Assembly: GCA_020634555.1 (NCBI GenBank)
Contig: JACKBK010000020.1
Span: forward strand, 1-62,927
Direction: 5' to 3'
DNA length: 62,927 nucleotides
Source of the DNA: Caldilineae bacterium
Lineage (GTDB): Bacteria; Chloroflexota; Anaerolineae; JAAEKA01
The position numbers and the translations under genes are program-made. The notes below the pieces were generated by a model, which had not been told where the DNA came from, did no database searches, and was given only the letters and a program-made list of their open reading frames with translations. This document shows positions 28,954 to 39,200 of the stretch, piece after piece (within the stretch, counting starts at the first letter, position 1; each line of letters begins with the position of its first letter).

Positions 28954-29571
28954 GTGGCCAAAACAGCATCCAAGACAGAGTCTCAGCCCATGGTTGAGGC
29001 CGAGGAACTGAATAACGAAACCCCTGAAGGCGGTCAGCAGATTCCCGAAGAAGCTCGCTGGTACGTTGTCCACAGCTACTCAGGTTACGAGAACAAGGTC
29101 AAGAAAAACCTTGAGCATCGTATCGAGTCCATGGACATGAAGAGCAAGATCTTTCAGGTCATTGTTCCCACCGAGGAAGAGATCGAGCTGAAAGATGGCC
29201 AGCGCCGGGTTGTCGAGCGTCGGGTTTTTCCGGGCTACGTGCTGGTGCAGATGATCATGGACGAGCAGTCGTGGTACGTGGTTCGCAACACACCCAACGT
29301 GACCGGCTTCGTCGGCATGGGCAACAAGCCAACCCCGCTGCCGGATGAGGAAGTCAAACGAATTCTGCGCCGGCTGGAGTCGGAAGAACCGAAGATCAAG
29401 GTTGACTTCAAGGTGGGCCAGAAGGTGCGCATCGTCGAAGGCGCGTTTGCCGAGTTTACTGGCCTGGTGCAGGAGCTGTATCCAGACAAGGGCCGAGCAC
29501 AGGTCATGGTATCGTTCTTCAACCGCGAGACACCGGTCGATGTTGACTTCCTGCAGCTAGAAAAAGTCTAA
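28954..29571 (+). CDS. nusG: Transcription termination/antitermination factor NusG
   Basis: A 205-residue protein starting at GTG 28954 with AGAGAGAAG just upstream. An acidic N-terminal extension of about 33 residues precedes the NGN domain (about 35-140: RWYVVHSYSGYENKVKKNLE, FPGYVLVQMIMDEQSWYVVR), and the KOW domain ends the protein (FKVGQKVRIVEGAFAEFTG). It binds RNA polymerase and links it to Rho and to the ribosome. It stands in the secE-nusG-rplKAJL order. Confidence 0.97.
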   Translation: MAKTASKTESQPMVEAEELNNETPEGGQQIPEEARWYVVHSYSGYENKVKKNLEHRIESMDMKSKIFQVIVPTEEEIELKDGQRRVVERRVFPGYVLVQMIMDEQSWYVVRNTPNVTGFVGMGNKPTPLPDEEVKRILRRLESEEPKIKVDFKVGQKVRIVEGAFAEFTGLVQELYPDKGRAQVMVSFFNRETPVDVDFLQLEKV

Positions 29572-29618
29572 GCTGCCAGCGTCGTCCATTACCGTCATAG
29601 ACAATAGGAAACTTCATA

Positions 29619-30044
29619 ATGGCAAAGAAAGTTCAAGCAATCGTCAAACTGCAGTTGCCAGCCGGCAAGGCTAACCCGGCTCCGCCCGTTGGTCCGGCCT
29701 TGGGCCAGCACGGCGTCAACATCATGGGCTTCTGCAAGGAATACAACGCCAAGACATCCAACATGGCGGGCAGCATCATTCCGGTCGAGATCATCATCTA
29801 CCAGGATAAGTCCTTTACCCTGGCCCTGAAGACCCCGCCTGCCACCGACCTGCTGAAGAAGGCTGCCAGCGTGCCCAAGGGATCGGACGTTCCTAACCGT
29901 ACCAAGGTTGGTACTGTGACCCGCGCCGACGTCCGCAACATCGCCGAGCAGAAAATGGTAGACCTCAACGCCATCGACATCGACGGTGCCATGCGGATGA
30001 TCGAAGGCACAGCGCGCAGCATGGGCATCACCGTCGTAGACTAG
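29619..30044 (+). CDS. rplK: 50S ribosomal protein L11
   Basis: A 141-residue protein of exact family length. N-terminal QAIVKLQLPAGKANPAPPVG and GPALGQHGVNIMGFCKEYNA, and C-terminal rRNA-binding domain DLNAIDIDGAMRMIEGTARS, are all present. L11 forms the base of the L7/L12 stalk and the GTPase-associated centre. A MITE-like repeat separates it from rplA. Confidence 0.98.
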   Translation: MAKKVQAIVKLQLPAGKANPAPPVGPALGQHGVNIMGFCKEYNAKTSNMAGSIIPVEIIIYQDKSFTLALKTPPATDLLKKAASVPKGSDVPNRTKVGTVTRADVRNIAEQKMVDLNAIDIDGAMRMIEGTARSMGITVVD

Positions 30045-30086
30045 GGTTGTTGTGTCAACACGGAGTTGAAGAGTTTTAGACATCCT

Positions 30087-30276
30087 GTAACTACTCATCC
30101 GTCATTCCCGCGAAGGCGGGAATCCACTCTTCACAGCCCTGGGTTCCCGCCTGCGCGGGAACGACGGGGGATGATAGTTTCACTCGTCATTCCCGCGGAG
30201 GCGAGAATCCACTCTTCACTGGCGCTAGACTCCCGCGAAAGCTGGAGTGACGTAACAGTGAAGGCTGAGCAGTTAC
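30087..30276. repeat. MITE-like element, family 1, composite copy B (190 bp)
   Basis: Starts with GTAACTACTCA (30087-30097) and ends with TGAGCAGTTAC (30266-30276). The right-hand part (about 30180-30276) is a diverged inverted copy of the element at 13835-13940; the left part repeats the CGTCATTCCCGCGAAGG block. The whole fills the rplK-rplA gap (30045-30350) without touching either gene. Confidence 0.75.
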
Positions 30277-30350
30277 GACATTCTTTTTGAAACCATGCCG
30301 GTGGGAGGAAGCAGACAGTCTGTTTCCGCTAACACCACAAGGAGATCTTA

Positions 30351-31064
30351 ATGGCAAAGCACGGCAAGAAATATCTGGAAGCACAAGCGAAAATCGACCC
30401 CATGACCCAGTACGCGCCCGACGAGGCGATCCAACTGGTTCGTGAAACGGCAACCACCAAGTTCGACTCGACGATTGAAGTTCATCTGCGGATGGGCATC
30501 GATCCCCGTCATGCCGACCAGCAGGTGCGCGGAGTCATCCTGATGCCCAGCGGCACAGGCAAGGAAGTGCGCATCCTGGTGTTCGCTGAGGGCGATGCTG
30601 CCCGCGCTGCCGAAGAGGCAGGCGCTGATTTTGTTGGCAGCGACGATCTGGTGAACAAGATCCAGGGCGGATGGACCGACTTTGACATGGCGGTTGCAAC
30701 CCCGTCCATGATGAAGAAGGTCGGTCGTCTCGGTCGCGTGCTTGGCCCGCGCGGGCTGATGCCCAGCCCCAAGGCCGGCACCATCGTCGAGGAAGACGAC
30801 CTGGGCCGAGTCATCGCCGAAGCACGGCAGGGCCGCGTCGAGTTCAAGGTCGACAAAACCGCCAATCTGCACATGCCGATCGGCAAGGCCAGCTTCACTC
30901 AGGAACAACTCATGGCGAACATGGTGGCCGCGATGGACGCGGTGGTCCGCGCCAGACCATCAGGCGCCAAGGGTGTCTACATCAAGCGGGTCACGTTGGC
31001 ATCGACCATGGGACCTGGTATCCGTGTGGATACGAACCAGGCTTCTGCCTTGAAGGTCGCCTAG
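30351..31064 (+). CDS. rplA: 50S ribosomal protein L1
   Basis: A 237-residue protein starting after AAGGAGATCTTA. Family blocks: EAIQLVRETATTKFDSTIEV, VRGVILMPSGTGK, KVGRLGRVLGPRGLMPSPKA (the hallmark) and EFKVDKTANLHMPIGK. L1 binds 23S rRNA at the L1 stalk and in many bacteria represses its own operon. The 300-bp gap upstream is filled by a repeat, so autogenous control through the rplK leader may be affected. Confidence 0.98.
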   Translation: MAKHGKKYLEAQAKIDPMTQYAPDEAIQLVRETATTKFDSTIEVHLRMGIDPRHADQQVRGVILMPSGTGKEVRILVFAEGDAARAAEEAGADFVGSDDLVNKIQGGWTDFDMAVATPSMMKKVGRLGRVLGPRGLMPSPKAGTIVEEDDLGRVIAEARQGRVEFKVDKTANLHMPIGKASFTQEQLMANMVAAMDAVVRARPSGAKGVYIKRVTLASTMGPGIRVDTNQASALKVA

Positions 31065-31119
31065 TCCGTCCAAACGTGAACTACGTTTTTTAACAACTTT
31101 GGTCTATCTGACCGTTGCC

Positions 31120-31312
31120 GATGATAGCAGGCGCCAATCTGGCTTAATCGCTGGCCTGCCGAGGCGACAGGTTCGAGACAATCGACGCAACTGAGCAGCG
31201 TTCTGCCCAAAGGGGTGGCAACGTTTGCCGGTTGTTGTTCACGGCGCCTCGCGGTTGCCGGAACATCTGTCTGTCTATGAGCCTTCGCCCCAGCTGGAGC
31301 GAAGGCTTTTTT
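31120..31312 (+). ncRNA. L10-type ribosomal leader with attenuator
   Basis: The 300-bp gap rplA-rplJ is a structured leader. CCTGCCGAGGCGACAGG near 31157 and CGGCGCCTCGCGGTTGCC near 31243 resemble the conserved core to which L10(L12)4 binds, and a terminator hairpin GCCTTCGC...GCGAAGGC with TTTTTT (31281-31312) closes it. The hairpin has no gene to end other than the leader itself, so premature termination should control rplJ-rplL. The start boundary is approximate. Confidence 0.7.
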
Positions 31313-31364
31313 GTTGGCCTGCTCTAGCAACGGTCCAAGAATCAACGAAAAGGAGGTGAAAGGC

Positions 31365-31931
31365 TTGGCAATCACCAAATCCAAGAAGGAACAGCTGATC
31401 GATGCCTACATCGAGCAATTGACCAAAAGCCGCGCGATCGTCTTCAGCGATTATCGGGGCACCAGCGTGCAGAAGATCCAGAAGCTGCGCGGTCAAATGC
31501 GCGATTATGATACATCGATCATGGTGGTCAAGAACACGCTGATCAAGATCGCGCTGGAACGCGCCGACATGCCTATTCCGGAAGAACATCTGACCGGTCC
31601 AACGGCTGTGGTGTTCCTCCCAGACGATACGGCAGCTGCCGCCAAGGCGCTGTTCGAGGCTGCCAGGGAGGTCGATAGCTTCAGCGTCAAGGGCGCCATT
31701 CTGGAAGGGCAGGTGTTGGACGCCGACGCCGCCAAGGAACTGCGCAACCTGCCCAGCCGTGCGGACGTTCTGGGTCAACTGTTGGGCGCCCTGCAGGCGC
31801 CGGCCAGCGAACTGGTGCGCACTCTGGAAGCGCCCGCCAGCGAGCTCTATCGTACCCTACAGGCGCCGTTGCGCGAGCTGGCGCTCACAATTCAGTCCTA
31901 TGCCGACAAGGGTGCTCAAGCAAGCGCCTAA
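31365..31931 (+). CDS. rplJ: 50S ribosomal protein L10
   Basis: A 188-residue protein. I place the start at TTG 31365 because a perfect AAAGGAGGTGA (31349-31359) lies 5-6 bp upstream and the L10 N-terminus AITKSKKEQLIDAYIEQL begins there. Family blocks follow: SRAIVFSDYRGTSVQKIQ and VVKNTLIKIALE. The C-terminal helix, which carries L7/L12 dimers, is long and repetitive (ALQAPASELVRTLEAPASEL), suggesting room for at least three dimers. It anchors the L12 stalk and, with L12, represses this operon. Confidence 0.96.
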   Translation: MAITKSKKEQLIDAYIEQLTKSRAIVFSDYRGTSVQKIQKLRGQMRDYDTSIMVVKNTLIKIALERADMPIPEEHLTGPTAVVFLPDDTAAAAKALFEAAREVDSFSVKGAILEGQVLDADAAKELRNLPSRADVLGQLLGALQAPASELVRTLEAPASELYRTLQAPLRELALTIQSYADKGAQASA

Positions 31932-32002
31932 ACTTGAACGCTGCCCGCTAACGGCAGTGACAAATCAAACTTGTAAACAAACAACCATTCAGGAGGATTT
32001 TC

Positions 32003-32395
32003 ATGTCTGAAAAGATTGCACAGGTCAAAGAACTGCTTAACTCGCTGACACTGCTCGAAGCTGCTCAGCTTGCCAAGGAACTGCAGGACGAGTGGGGCGT
32101 GAGCGCTGCCGCTCCCATGATGGCTATGGCCGCCATGCCGGCCGCCGGCGCCGCTGCCGCTGCTGACGAAGAAGTTGTGGAACAGACTGAGTTCGACGTC
32201 GTGCTGGCTGAAATCGGCGACAACAAGATCAATGTCATCAAGGAAGTGCGCAAGATCACCAGCCTGGGTCTCAAGGAAGCCAAGGAACTGGTCGAGAGCG
32301 CTCCGTCAACTGTGATGACGGGTGTTTCCAAGGAAGCAGCCACCGAGGCCGCGGCAGCTCTGGAAGCTGCCGGTGGCAAGGCGCAGATCAAATAA
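32003..32395 (+). CDS. rplL: 50S ribosomal protein L7/L12
   Basis: A 130-residue protein after AGGAGG. The N-terminal dimerisation helices (IAQVKELLNSLTLLEAAQLA), an Ala/Met/Pro-rich hinge (about 37-55) and the C-terminal factor-binding domain (VLAEIGDNKINVIKEVRKIT, GLKEAKELVESAPS) are all present. It recruits translation GTPases. A strong terminator follows 60 bp later and rpoB is not downstream, unlike in many bacteria. Confidence 0.98.
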   Translation: MSEKIAQVKELLNSLTLLEAAQLAKELQDEWGVSAAAPMMAMAAMPAAGAAAAADEEVVEQTEFDVVLAEIGDNKINVIKEVRKITSLGLKEAKELVESAPSTVMTGVSKEAATEAAAALEAAGGKAQIK

Positions 32396-32454
32396 GCATT
32401 TGCCGATCGATTGCGGGACGGCCGGTGTCCATCAGTGATACCGGTTGTCTCCCG

Positions 32455-32492
32455 AAAAAAGCCCCTGCTGTCACGACGGCAGGGGCTTTTTT
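32455..32492 (+). terminator. Terminator of the ribosomal protein operon
   Basis: AAAAAAGCCCCTGC pairs with GCAGGGGCTTTTTT around a 10-nt loop, with a T run. It ends rplL transcription. Confidence 0.92.
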
Positions 32493-32608
32493 CTTGATCG
32501 GCGCAGTGGGGAGCATCGATCTGAAAACAACCGGAATGTCTGAAAGTTCGCCAATTCAGGTGACTGTCACCTTGCTCGACGCGTGATTTTCATCCTCTGT
32601 GCCGGATC

Positions 32609-34378
32609 TCAACCCAACACGCGGCGAACGTCCGGTAGCGCCAGAAAGCTGGCGCGCAGCTCTGGCGTAGGTGTATGATCTGCCAGATACGCGACAACCG
32701 CCGCCGCTTCCTGCCGCAATCGCGCGGCTTCGTTGGCATCAGGTGTGATCTCGGCCAACTCGGCGAAAATCTGCCACAGAACTCGACGACTCCCCAACTC
32801 ACGGGACGACTGCAAAGCCTCGTTGAGACTTGTGCGTGCTTCCTCCACGCGATCCAGCGCCAGGAGAGCATGGGCTTTTTCCAGAAGGCAGTCTGGCAAC
32901 GGTGCTCTCAGACCCATCTCAAGCAGCGTCGCAATATGCTTGTTCGCAGTATCCAAAGCCAGCGACGCATCCCCGGTTGCCAGGTGGTAGCGGATCATCG
33001 TACCGACTCCATGCACCATGCCCCACACGCCGCTCTCTTCCAGACTGCCGAGGTCGCTGCCGGATAGCCTGGTCACTGCTTCAGCGACCAGGCCTTCTTC
33101 CAGCAGTGTTTCGATCCAGGCGACGTACGTGAAAGCAATCGATTCGGGAAAAACCTGCGTTCCGCTGACAAGAAGCGGCCTCAGAACCTCCCTCGCACCG
33201 ACGAAATCTCCCAACAGCGCTAGCAGCAAAGCCTTCTGCGGAGACACCATCGTCGGGGGGACCGGAAAACCGGCCTCTTCCCCTTTCTCCAGTGATTCGT
33301 TCATCGCCGCCCAGGCCCGATCCAGTTCACCGGTTTCCAGATAAACCAGCCCCGTGGTCATACGGCTGAAGGACTGGCCCCACACGTTGCCAATGCGCAC
33401 GCTGATCTCATGGGCCTCGTCCGACGCAGCCAACGCCTGATTAAAGTTACCCATCGCGTACTGGCTCCATACGGTGGCCGCCAGGCTGTCGGCCAACATG
33501 GGCTGATTGCCTGCATCACGCCAATAAGCTGTCGCCTCGGCATTGACCTCCACCACGCGTGTCTGGTCAATAAACCCCTGGAGGATGTAGGTCATGTCGT
33601 TCAACACGTACGCTGCCTGTTCGCGCAGGTCAAGCTCGCGGGCGATGGCCAGCGATGCCTCGCCGTCCTTGAGCGCCTGGTCCTGGTTGCCCGACAGCCG
33701 GTGAAGATTCATGCGAACCCAAAGGATTCTGGCCATTGATGCCCGGTCACCCAACTCCTTCGCCAGCGCCAGTGCGCGCACAACCAGGTCACGACCGGCT
33801 TCGGCGTCGAACAAAACAGTTGCCGTACAGCGCAGGAGGGCTTGGGAGATGACAGCGGTCAACTCCATATCTCGGAAACCCAGCGCCTGTGCCTGCCGTT
33901 CCATCTGCTCATACCCGGCCAGTGCCTCGTCGTGATGCGAAGCCAGTTCCAGCGCCCGGCCGCGTTGTTTGTAGAGATACATCAACTGCTTGCCGGCCGG
34001 TTGGGAACCGGTCAGCGCTGCACCGATTGCCTGCTCGTAGTGCGCCACAGCTTCAACGGTGGCGTAGACGCGCAGCGCGGCGTCCCCGGCCCGCTGGCTG
34101 TATTCCAGCAGCTTCTGCTGGTCGCCTGCTTCTCCATAGTGATAGGCCAGTACCGCCGCGTGCTCGTCCAGTCGCCCGGCGAACAAAGTCTCGTAGCACT
34201 CGGCCACGCGCTGGTGAACTTGCTGGCGCTGGCGACGCGGCAGCGAGCGATAGGCAGCATCCTGCGTCAGCGAGTGTTTGAAGCGATACAGCGCGCCGAG
34301 ATCCTCCTCGCCGGCGAGGCCGAGGCGGCGCAGAATCTGTGCCTGCTCCAGCGACGTCAAGGTTGTGCCGAGGGTCAT
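32609..34378 (-). CDS. TPR-rich C-terminal half of a split cyclase/STAND regulator
   Basis: A 589-residue protein from ATG 34378, whose ATGA overlaps the stop of the gene before it; GAGGAGG lies 8 bp upstream, inside that gene. It begins with the end of a STAND winged-helix region (LYRFKHSLTQDAAYRSLPRR) and continues as tetratricopeptide-like helical pairs over about 80-589 (AVAHYEQAIGAALTGSQ, DRAWAAMNESLEKGEEAG). The adjacent gene at 36277 encodes the same two halves as one 1226-residue chain, and alignment by eye continues across the break. So this is either a true two-subunit version or a frameshifted one. TPR arms of this kind usually sense a ligand or hold a partner. Confidence 0.82.
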   Translation of the reverse strand: MTLGTTLTSLEQAQILRRLGLAGEEDLGALYRFKHSLTQDAAYRSLPRRQRQQVHQRVAECYETLFAGRLDEHAAVLAYHYGEAGDQQKLLEYSQRAGDAALRVYATVEAVAHYEQAIGAALTGSQPAGKQLMYLYKQRGRALELASHHDEALAGYEQMERQAQALGFRDMELTAVISQALLRCTATVLFDAEAGRDLVVRALALAKELGDRASMARILWVRMNLHRLSGNQDQALKDGEASLAIARELDLREQAAYVLNDMTYILQGFIDQTRVVEVNAEATAYWRDAGNQPMLADSLAATVWSQYAMGNFNQALAASDEAHEISVRIGNVWGQSFSRMTTGLVYLETGELDRAWAAMNESLEKGEEAGFPVPPTMVSPQKALLLALLGDFVGAREVLRPLLVSGTQVFPESIAFTYVAWIETLLEEGLVAEAVTRLSGSDLGSLEESGVWGMVHGVGTMIRYHLATGDASLALDTANKHIATLLEMGLRAPLPDCLLEKAHALLALDRVEEARTSLNEALQSSRELGSRRVLWQIFAELAEITPDANEAARLRQEAAAVVAYLADHTPTPELRASFLALPDVRRVLG

Positions 34379-36264
34379 CGCAGTTCCTCCTCTGCCAGCA
34401 CGCTCTGGAGAATCCTGGTGTAGAACTGGCGCCCGATGACCGAGGCGATCTGCAAGACGTAGCGCGCCTCCTCGGACAGGCGGTCGATGCGCGCGGCCAG
34501 CACACCGTTCAACGTATCGGGGATGTCGAGACTCTCGATCTCGCGGGCGGCTGTCCAGTTCCCGTCCCGGCGGACGATCAGTCCCTGGTCGATGAGCATG
34601 CGAATGACCTCTTCCACGAAGAACGGATTGCCCTCTGCTTTGGCCAGGATGCGGGTCCGCGTCCCTTCTGGCAGGGCGTCGATCTTCAGCAGGTTGGTGA
34701 CAAGTTGTAGGCTGCCGGCCTCGGTCAGCGGAGAAAGGTGCAGTTCCAGCGCCCCCAGGCCGGGCAGCTCCCTGGCGCGGTCGATGAGCCGCCAACCGGC
34801 CGAATCGCGCTCCGGACGGCTGGCGAAGAGAAAGAGCACGGGCGTCTCAACCGCGACCGACACCACCTGCAGCCACAGTTCCACCGAGGACGGGTCAGCC
34901 CAGTGCAGGTCGTCGAAAACCAGAACAACCGGCATTTCCTGCGTCAGGCTCACCAGCAGCGCACGGCAGGCTTCAGCGTAGCGGGCCAGCAGCGCCGGGC
35001 CGTCCAGGAAGCGCACTGTCATCGCCTCGTCTTCGTCCAGTGGAACACCGAGCAGGTGCGCCAGGTATGGGTAATGTTCTCTGCCTGTCCCGACCGTTGA
35101 CTCCCGCAGCGCCTGCCCAGTGGCCTCGCCGTCGGCGTCAGGCGGCGCGCCGATCAGGGCGAGCAGGGCTTCGATGCTCAGGAAATGCGGCATGGCGGTG
35201 CTGTATGACAGGCTGCGCGCCTCGCGCCAGCGCAGTCGCTCCCCGGCGATTGCCGCGCGCGCCTCGGCCAGCATCCGGCTCTTGCCCAGTCCGGCCTCGC
35301 CGATCAGGCTGACCACGCCGCCGCGGCCGTCTTGCAACGCATCCAGGGCCTGGCGCAAGGCCGCCATCTCACGCGCGCGGCCGACTACTGGCGAGCCGAT
35401 ACCGTGCGACTCTAGCCCGCGCACGCGGCCCGGACGCGCCCGCTGGCGCAATGGGCGGTAGGTGTGCAGCGGTTCCGCCTTGCCCTTGATCTCAACTGTC
35501 CCCAGGTTCTTCCACTCGAACAGGGGCGCAACCAGCCGCCAGGTCTCCTCAGCGACCTGCACCGTGCCCGGCTGTGCGGTCTGTTCCATGCGCGCGGCGA
35601 TGTTGATGGCGTCGCCCAGCGCGGTGTACTCGGTGCGCATGTCGGAGCCGACCTCACCCACCAGCACCAGCCCGGTGTTGATGCCGATGCGGACATCCAG
35701 CGGAAGCCCCCAGCGGCGCTCGACCTGAACGCCGTAGTCCTCGATTCCCTGAACGATCTCCAGTCCGGCCAGCACTGCCCGCTGCGGGTCATCCTCGTGG
35801 GCGACCGGCGCTCCGAAAAAGGCCAGAATGCCGTCGCCCATCAGCCGCGCCACCGTGCCTTCGTAGCGATAGACTGGGTCGATCATGTGTCCGAACGCGC
35901 CGTTGATGATCTCGGCCCACTCTTCAGGATCGAGCTGGCTGGCGGCCGCGGTGGAGCCTTTTACGTCGCAGAAGAGGATGGTGACAATGCGGCGTTCGCC
36001 CGCGCCTGCGTGTGCGCTGCGCGCTGCCTCCAACTTGACGCGCATCTCCGGCGGCAGGTAGCGGTTCAGCGCATTGACAGGCAGCGCGGCCGCCTCGGCT
36101 GCGGCTTGCGCCGCGGCCAGCTTGAATCCGCAGTTGTTGCAGAACTTCGCACCCTGTGGGTTGACCTGCCCGCAGTTGGGGCAGGACAGTGGCAACTGTG
36201 TGCCGCAGTTGTTGCAGAACTTGGCGCCGACGGGGTTGGCGGTTTGGCAGTTTGGACAGATCAT
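34375..36264 (-). CDS. Zinc-ribbon / class III nucleotide cyclase / AAA-STAND protein (N-terminal half)
   Basis: A 629-residue protein. Two zinc ribbons come first (Cys 3, 6, 17, 20 and 28, 31, 42, 45). A class III cyclase domain follows (about 92-275) with both metal aspartates, D100 in FCDVKGST and D144 in MGDGILAFFG, and the transition-state pair N221/R225 in NIAARME. The positions that choose ATP or GTP hold Arg and Thr instead of Lys and Asp, so the product is uncertain. An AAA/STAND ATPase starts near 290 with P-loop GEAGLGKS (321-328) and Walker B LVFDDLHWAD. It ends abruptly at LAEEELR, inside the region that is continuous in its paralogue. It starts 12 bp after the paralogue's stop, so one transcript is likely. 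Confidence 0.86.
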   Translation of the reverse strand: MICPNCQTANPVGAKFCNNCGTQLPLSCPNCGQVNPQGAKFCNNCGFKLAAAQAAAEAAALPVNALNRYLPPEMRVKLEAARSAHAGAGERRIVTILFCDVKGSTAAASQLDPEEWAEIINGAFGHMIDPVYRYEGTVARLMGDGILAFFGAPVAHEDDPQRAVLAGLEIVQGIEDYGVQVERRWGLPLDVRIGINTGLVLVGEVGSDMRTEYTALGDAINIAARMEQTAQPGTVQVAEETWRLVAPLFEWKNLGTVEIKGKAEPLHTYRPLRQRARPGRVRGLESHGIGSPVVGRAREMAALRQALDALQDGRGGVVSLIGEAGLGKSRMLAEARAAIAGERLRWREARSLSYSTAMPHFLSIEALLALIGAPPDADGEATGQALRESTVGTGREHYPYLAHLLGVPLDEDEAMTVRFLDGPALLARYAEACRALLVSLTQEMPVVLVFDDLHWADPSSVELWLQVVSVAVETPVLFLFASRPERDSAGWRLIDRARELPGLGALELHLSPLTEAGSLQLVTNLLKIDALPEGTRTRILAKAEGNPFFVEEVIRMLIDQGLIVRRDGNWTAAREIESLDIPDTLNGVLAARIDRLSEEARYVLQIASVIGRQFYTRILQSVLAEEELR

Positions 36265-36276
36265 GACAGATGCACC

Positions 36277-39200
36277 CTATGCAATCAGGGGATGCGCCTC
36301 TTTCAGGAACAGGGAGCGCAATTCGGAATGGGGCAGGCACTCTGCAATGTGAGCCACCAACTGGCGAGCCTCGCTTCGATGAGATTCTGCCTCATCTGCC
36401 AGACCGAGGTCCGTTTCGATCCGGCTGAGCGCTGCGAGCGCTGTCCACAGGCTGCGCCGCGATCCCATGCTGCGGGCGACAGCGATCGCCCGGGCAAGCT
36501 GCTCGGCTGCCGCCTCAGGCTTGCCATGACGTAAAAGCGTCTGGGCGTTCAATGAATGGGCGTCAGGCATGAAGACACGGATCGACGCTCGCTCAAGATA
36601 CTCTGCCAGTGCAGCGGCTGCCGCGCCGCTCCCTGCCAGGTCGCCTTTCGCCAGGGCAAGATGGCCGCGCGCCAGGCTGACAGAGACGCCGACGTAAGGC
36701 AGGTAATTGCCAACGCGGCCGCTGTCAAACATGGAGTCGACACGCGCCATCACCGTAGTTGCTTCGGCTATGCGGCCAAGTTTTAGCAGCAGTTGCACCT
36801 CGATGCTAAGGGGCCATACCAACCAGCCCTGCAGTCCTTCCTCGGCCAGCCGCTGCACGTCGTGCGCCTGCTTGATCCCTCTGTCAATGGCCCCAATGGC
36901 GCCGTATACAAAAGCCATGGACGACCCGATGCCGACTGCTGCGCCGGTAAAGCCTGCCCGCGCAGCCAGATCAACGCACTCGCGCATGCAGTCGATGGCC
37001 GCTCCCCATTGACCTCGCTCGAACAGGACATCACCCACAGTCCATTGGCTGTACGACTGTCCCCACAGATTCGCAGTCTCCTGGCTGATCGTCAGAGCTT
37101 CCTGCGCGGCTGCATCCGCCTTGTCGAAATTACCCAGCAGGAAGTGGATGATCGCAGAGCTGCTCAAGTTGTCGGCCTGCATGGGCCGGTTGCCAAGCTC
37201 GATCCAGAGCGGCCGCGCCTGGCTCAACGTCCTGAGCGCATCCTCAACCCTGCCGGCATCGACGTAGGCGAAGATGCCAAGGTCGTTGAGGGTGAAGGCC
37301 ATCTGCTGGCGGAGGTTATGCTCCCGTGCGATGGCCAGCGATGCCTCGCCGAAAGCGATCGCCTCGCTGGGTGTTCCTGCAAACTTGCTGGCCAGCAGCA
37401 GGTTCCACAACAGCCGCGCCTCGGCCTCGTAGTCGCCTACCGCGCGTGCCAGCTCCAACGCCCGTTTGGCCAGTTCTCTGGCGCGCGCCGGGTCATGGAT
37501 GGTCGTTGGTATCGCGTACAGAGTCGCCCGTCCTGCCAGGCCGGCCAATTGCATCGACTGATCACCCAATTGGTCTCCCAGCCCCTGCAACAGTTCGTAG
37601 TTCTCGGCAGCATCGGTGTAACGACCGAGCATCTCCAGCGAACGCCCCCGGCTGCGATACAGGTGCAGCATGTCCTGCGGGGGTATGTCGCGACCGCGTG
37701 CCAGCTTCAACGCCTCGCTGTAATGGCTCACAGCCTCTGCGTTGGCATACAGGCTCGCTGCTGTGTCACCCGCCTTGGTATAGCAGGCAACGGCAGCCGG
37801 CACATCGCCGCCTTCGGCAAGGTGGTGCGCCAGAAGCGCTGCAAACTCGGTCTGCCGATCGGGGAACAATGTCTGCAAAGCTTCAGCAACCCGCAGGTGG
37901 AAAGTACGCCGCTGGCTGCGCAGGATCGACTGGTACACGGCATCCTGGATCAGCGCATGGCGGAAGGTATACACACGTTCCGGTGCAGGCGCGGTCTCGC
38001 GCACCAGCTCGTGCTGCAACAGCGTGGCCAAATGTCGGTCGATATCAAGCGATGACTGCACAATGGCCCGCAGCACCTTGCGGTGGAACTGGTAACCGAT
38101 GACCGACGCCAACTGGACCACGTAGCGCGCATCAGCGTCGAGACGGTCTACCCGCGACAGAAGCAGGGCCTGAAGCGTGTCGGGAATCTCGATTTCATCG
38201 TCCGATTCGCGGGCTTCCTGGCCAGGTAGCGCCTCGCCGTGCTCACCGCCTTCTTCGAGAATCGACAGCACAAGCTCCTCAACAAAAAGTGGGTTGCCCT
38301 CGGTCTTGCGCACGATCTGTCGTCGTAGCGGAGCTGTGAGACCTGTGGGACCGGCCAGCGATTCCATCAACTGCTCGCTGTGGATTTGAGACAGCGCATG
38401 TAGCCAGATCTCGGTGTACCGTTGCGAGTACTCTTGGCGGGCAACGGCAGTTACCTGCCAGCCGGGCGACTCGCGCTCGATCCGGGTCGTACACAGGAAG
38501 AGGATGCAGGTCTGATCCGCCAATTGGAACAGATGAATCAACAATTCAATCGACGCAGGGTCGGTCCATTGCAGATCATCCAGCACCAGGACCATCGGCC
38601 CGCCGGCTGTCCACGTGCGCGTCAGTTGCAGAAGCGTGGCGAACAGCGCCGTCTTGAACGCCTCACCCTCCAGCGTGTGGTTTCCATTGGCCGGCGGAAT
38701 GCCTAGTATCTGTTCAAAGACCTGCCGCGCTTCCGGTTGCTGATCGTCAGGGAATGCATCGACGAAGATCGAAAGCTTGTTGCGCACGACATCCGCACCG
38801 TCTGCACCGGCAATACCGGCACCCTGGCGCAGCAGACGCTGAAACTGGGCGTAGGGCACGCCGGCTTCATAGGACAGGCTGCCAGTGATGTACCAGTGAT
38901 CTGAATCCGTCGAACGCTGCCAGAACTGCGCTGTCTCGTTCAACAGACGGCTCTTGCCCATACCCGCCTCGCCCACGACGCAGACAATGCCGCCCTGTCC
39001 TTGCAGAACCCGTTCTACAGCTTGCTCCAGCGCGCGCAGTTCCCAGTCGCGGCCGATCAGGGGCGTTTGGGCAAGCGACATATGGCGCCGCCGTAGCGAT
39101 GCCATCCTGGGCCGCAGCACGCGGTACGCCTCAACGGGTGTATCCTTGCCGTGCACCGCGATTTTTCCCAGCTCCTGCACCTCGAACTGCTGCGCTACCT

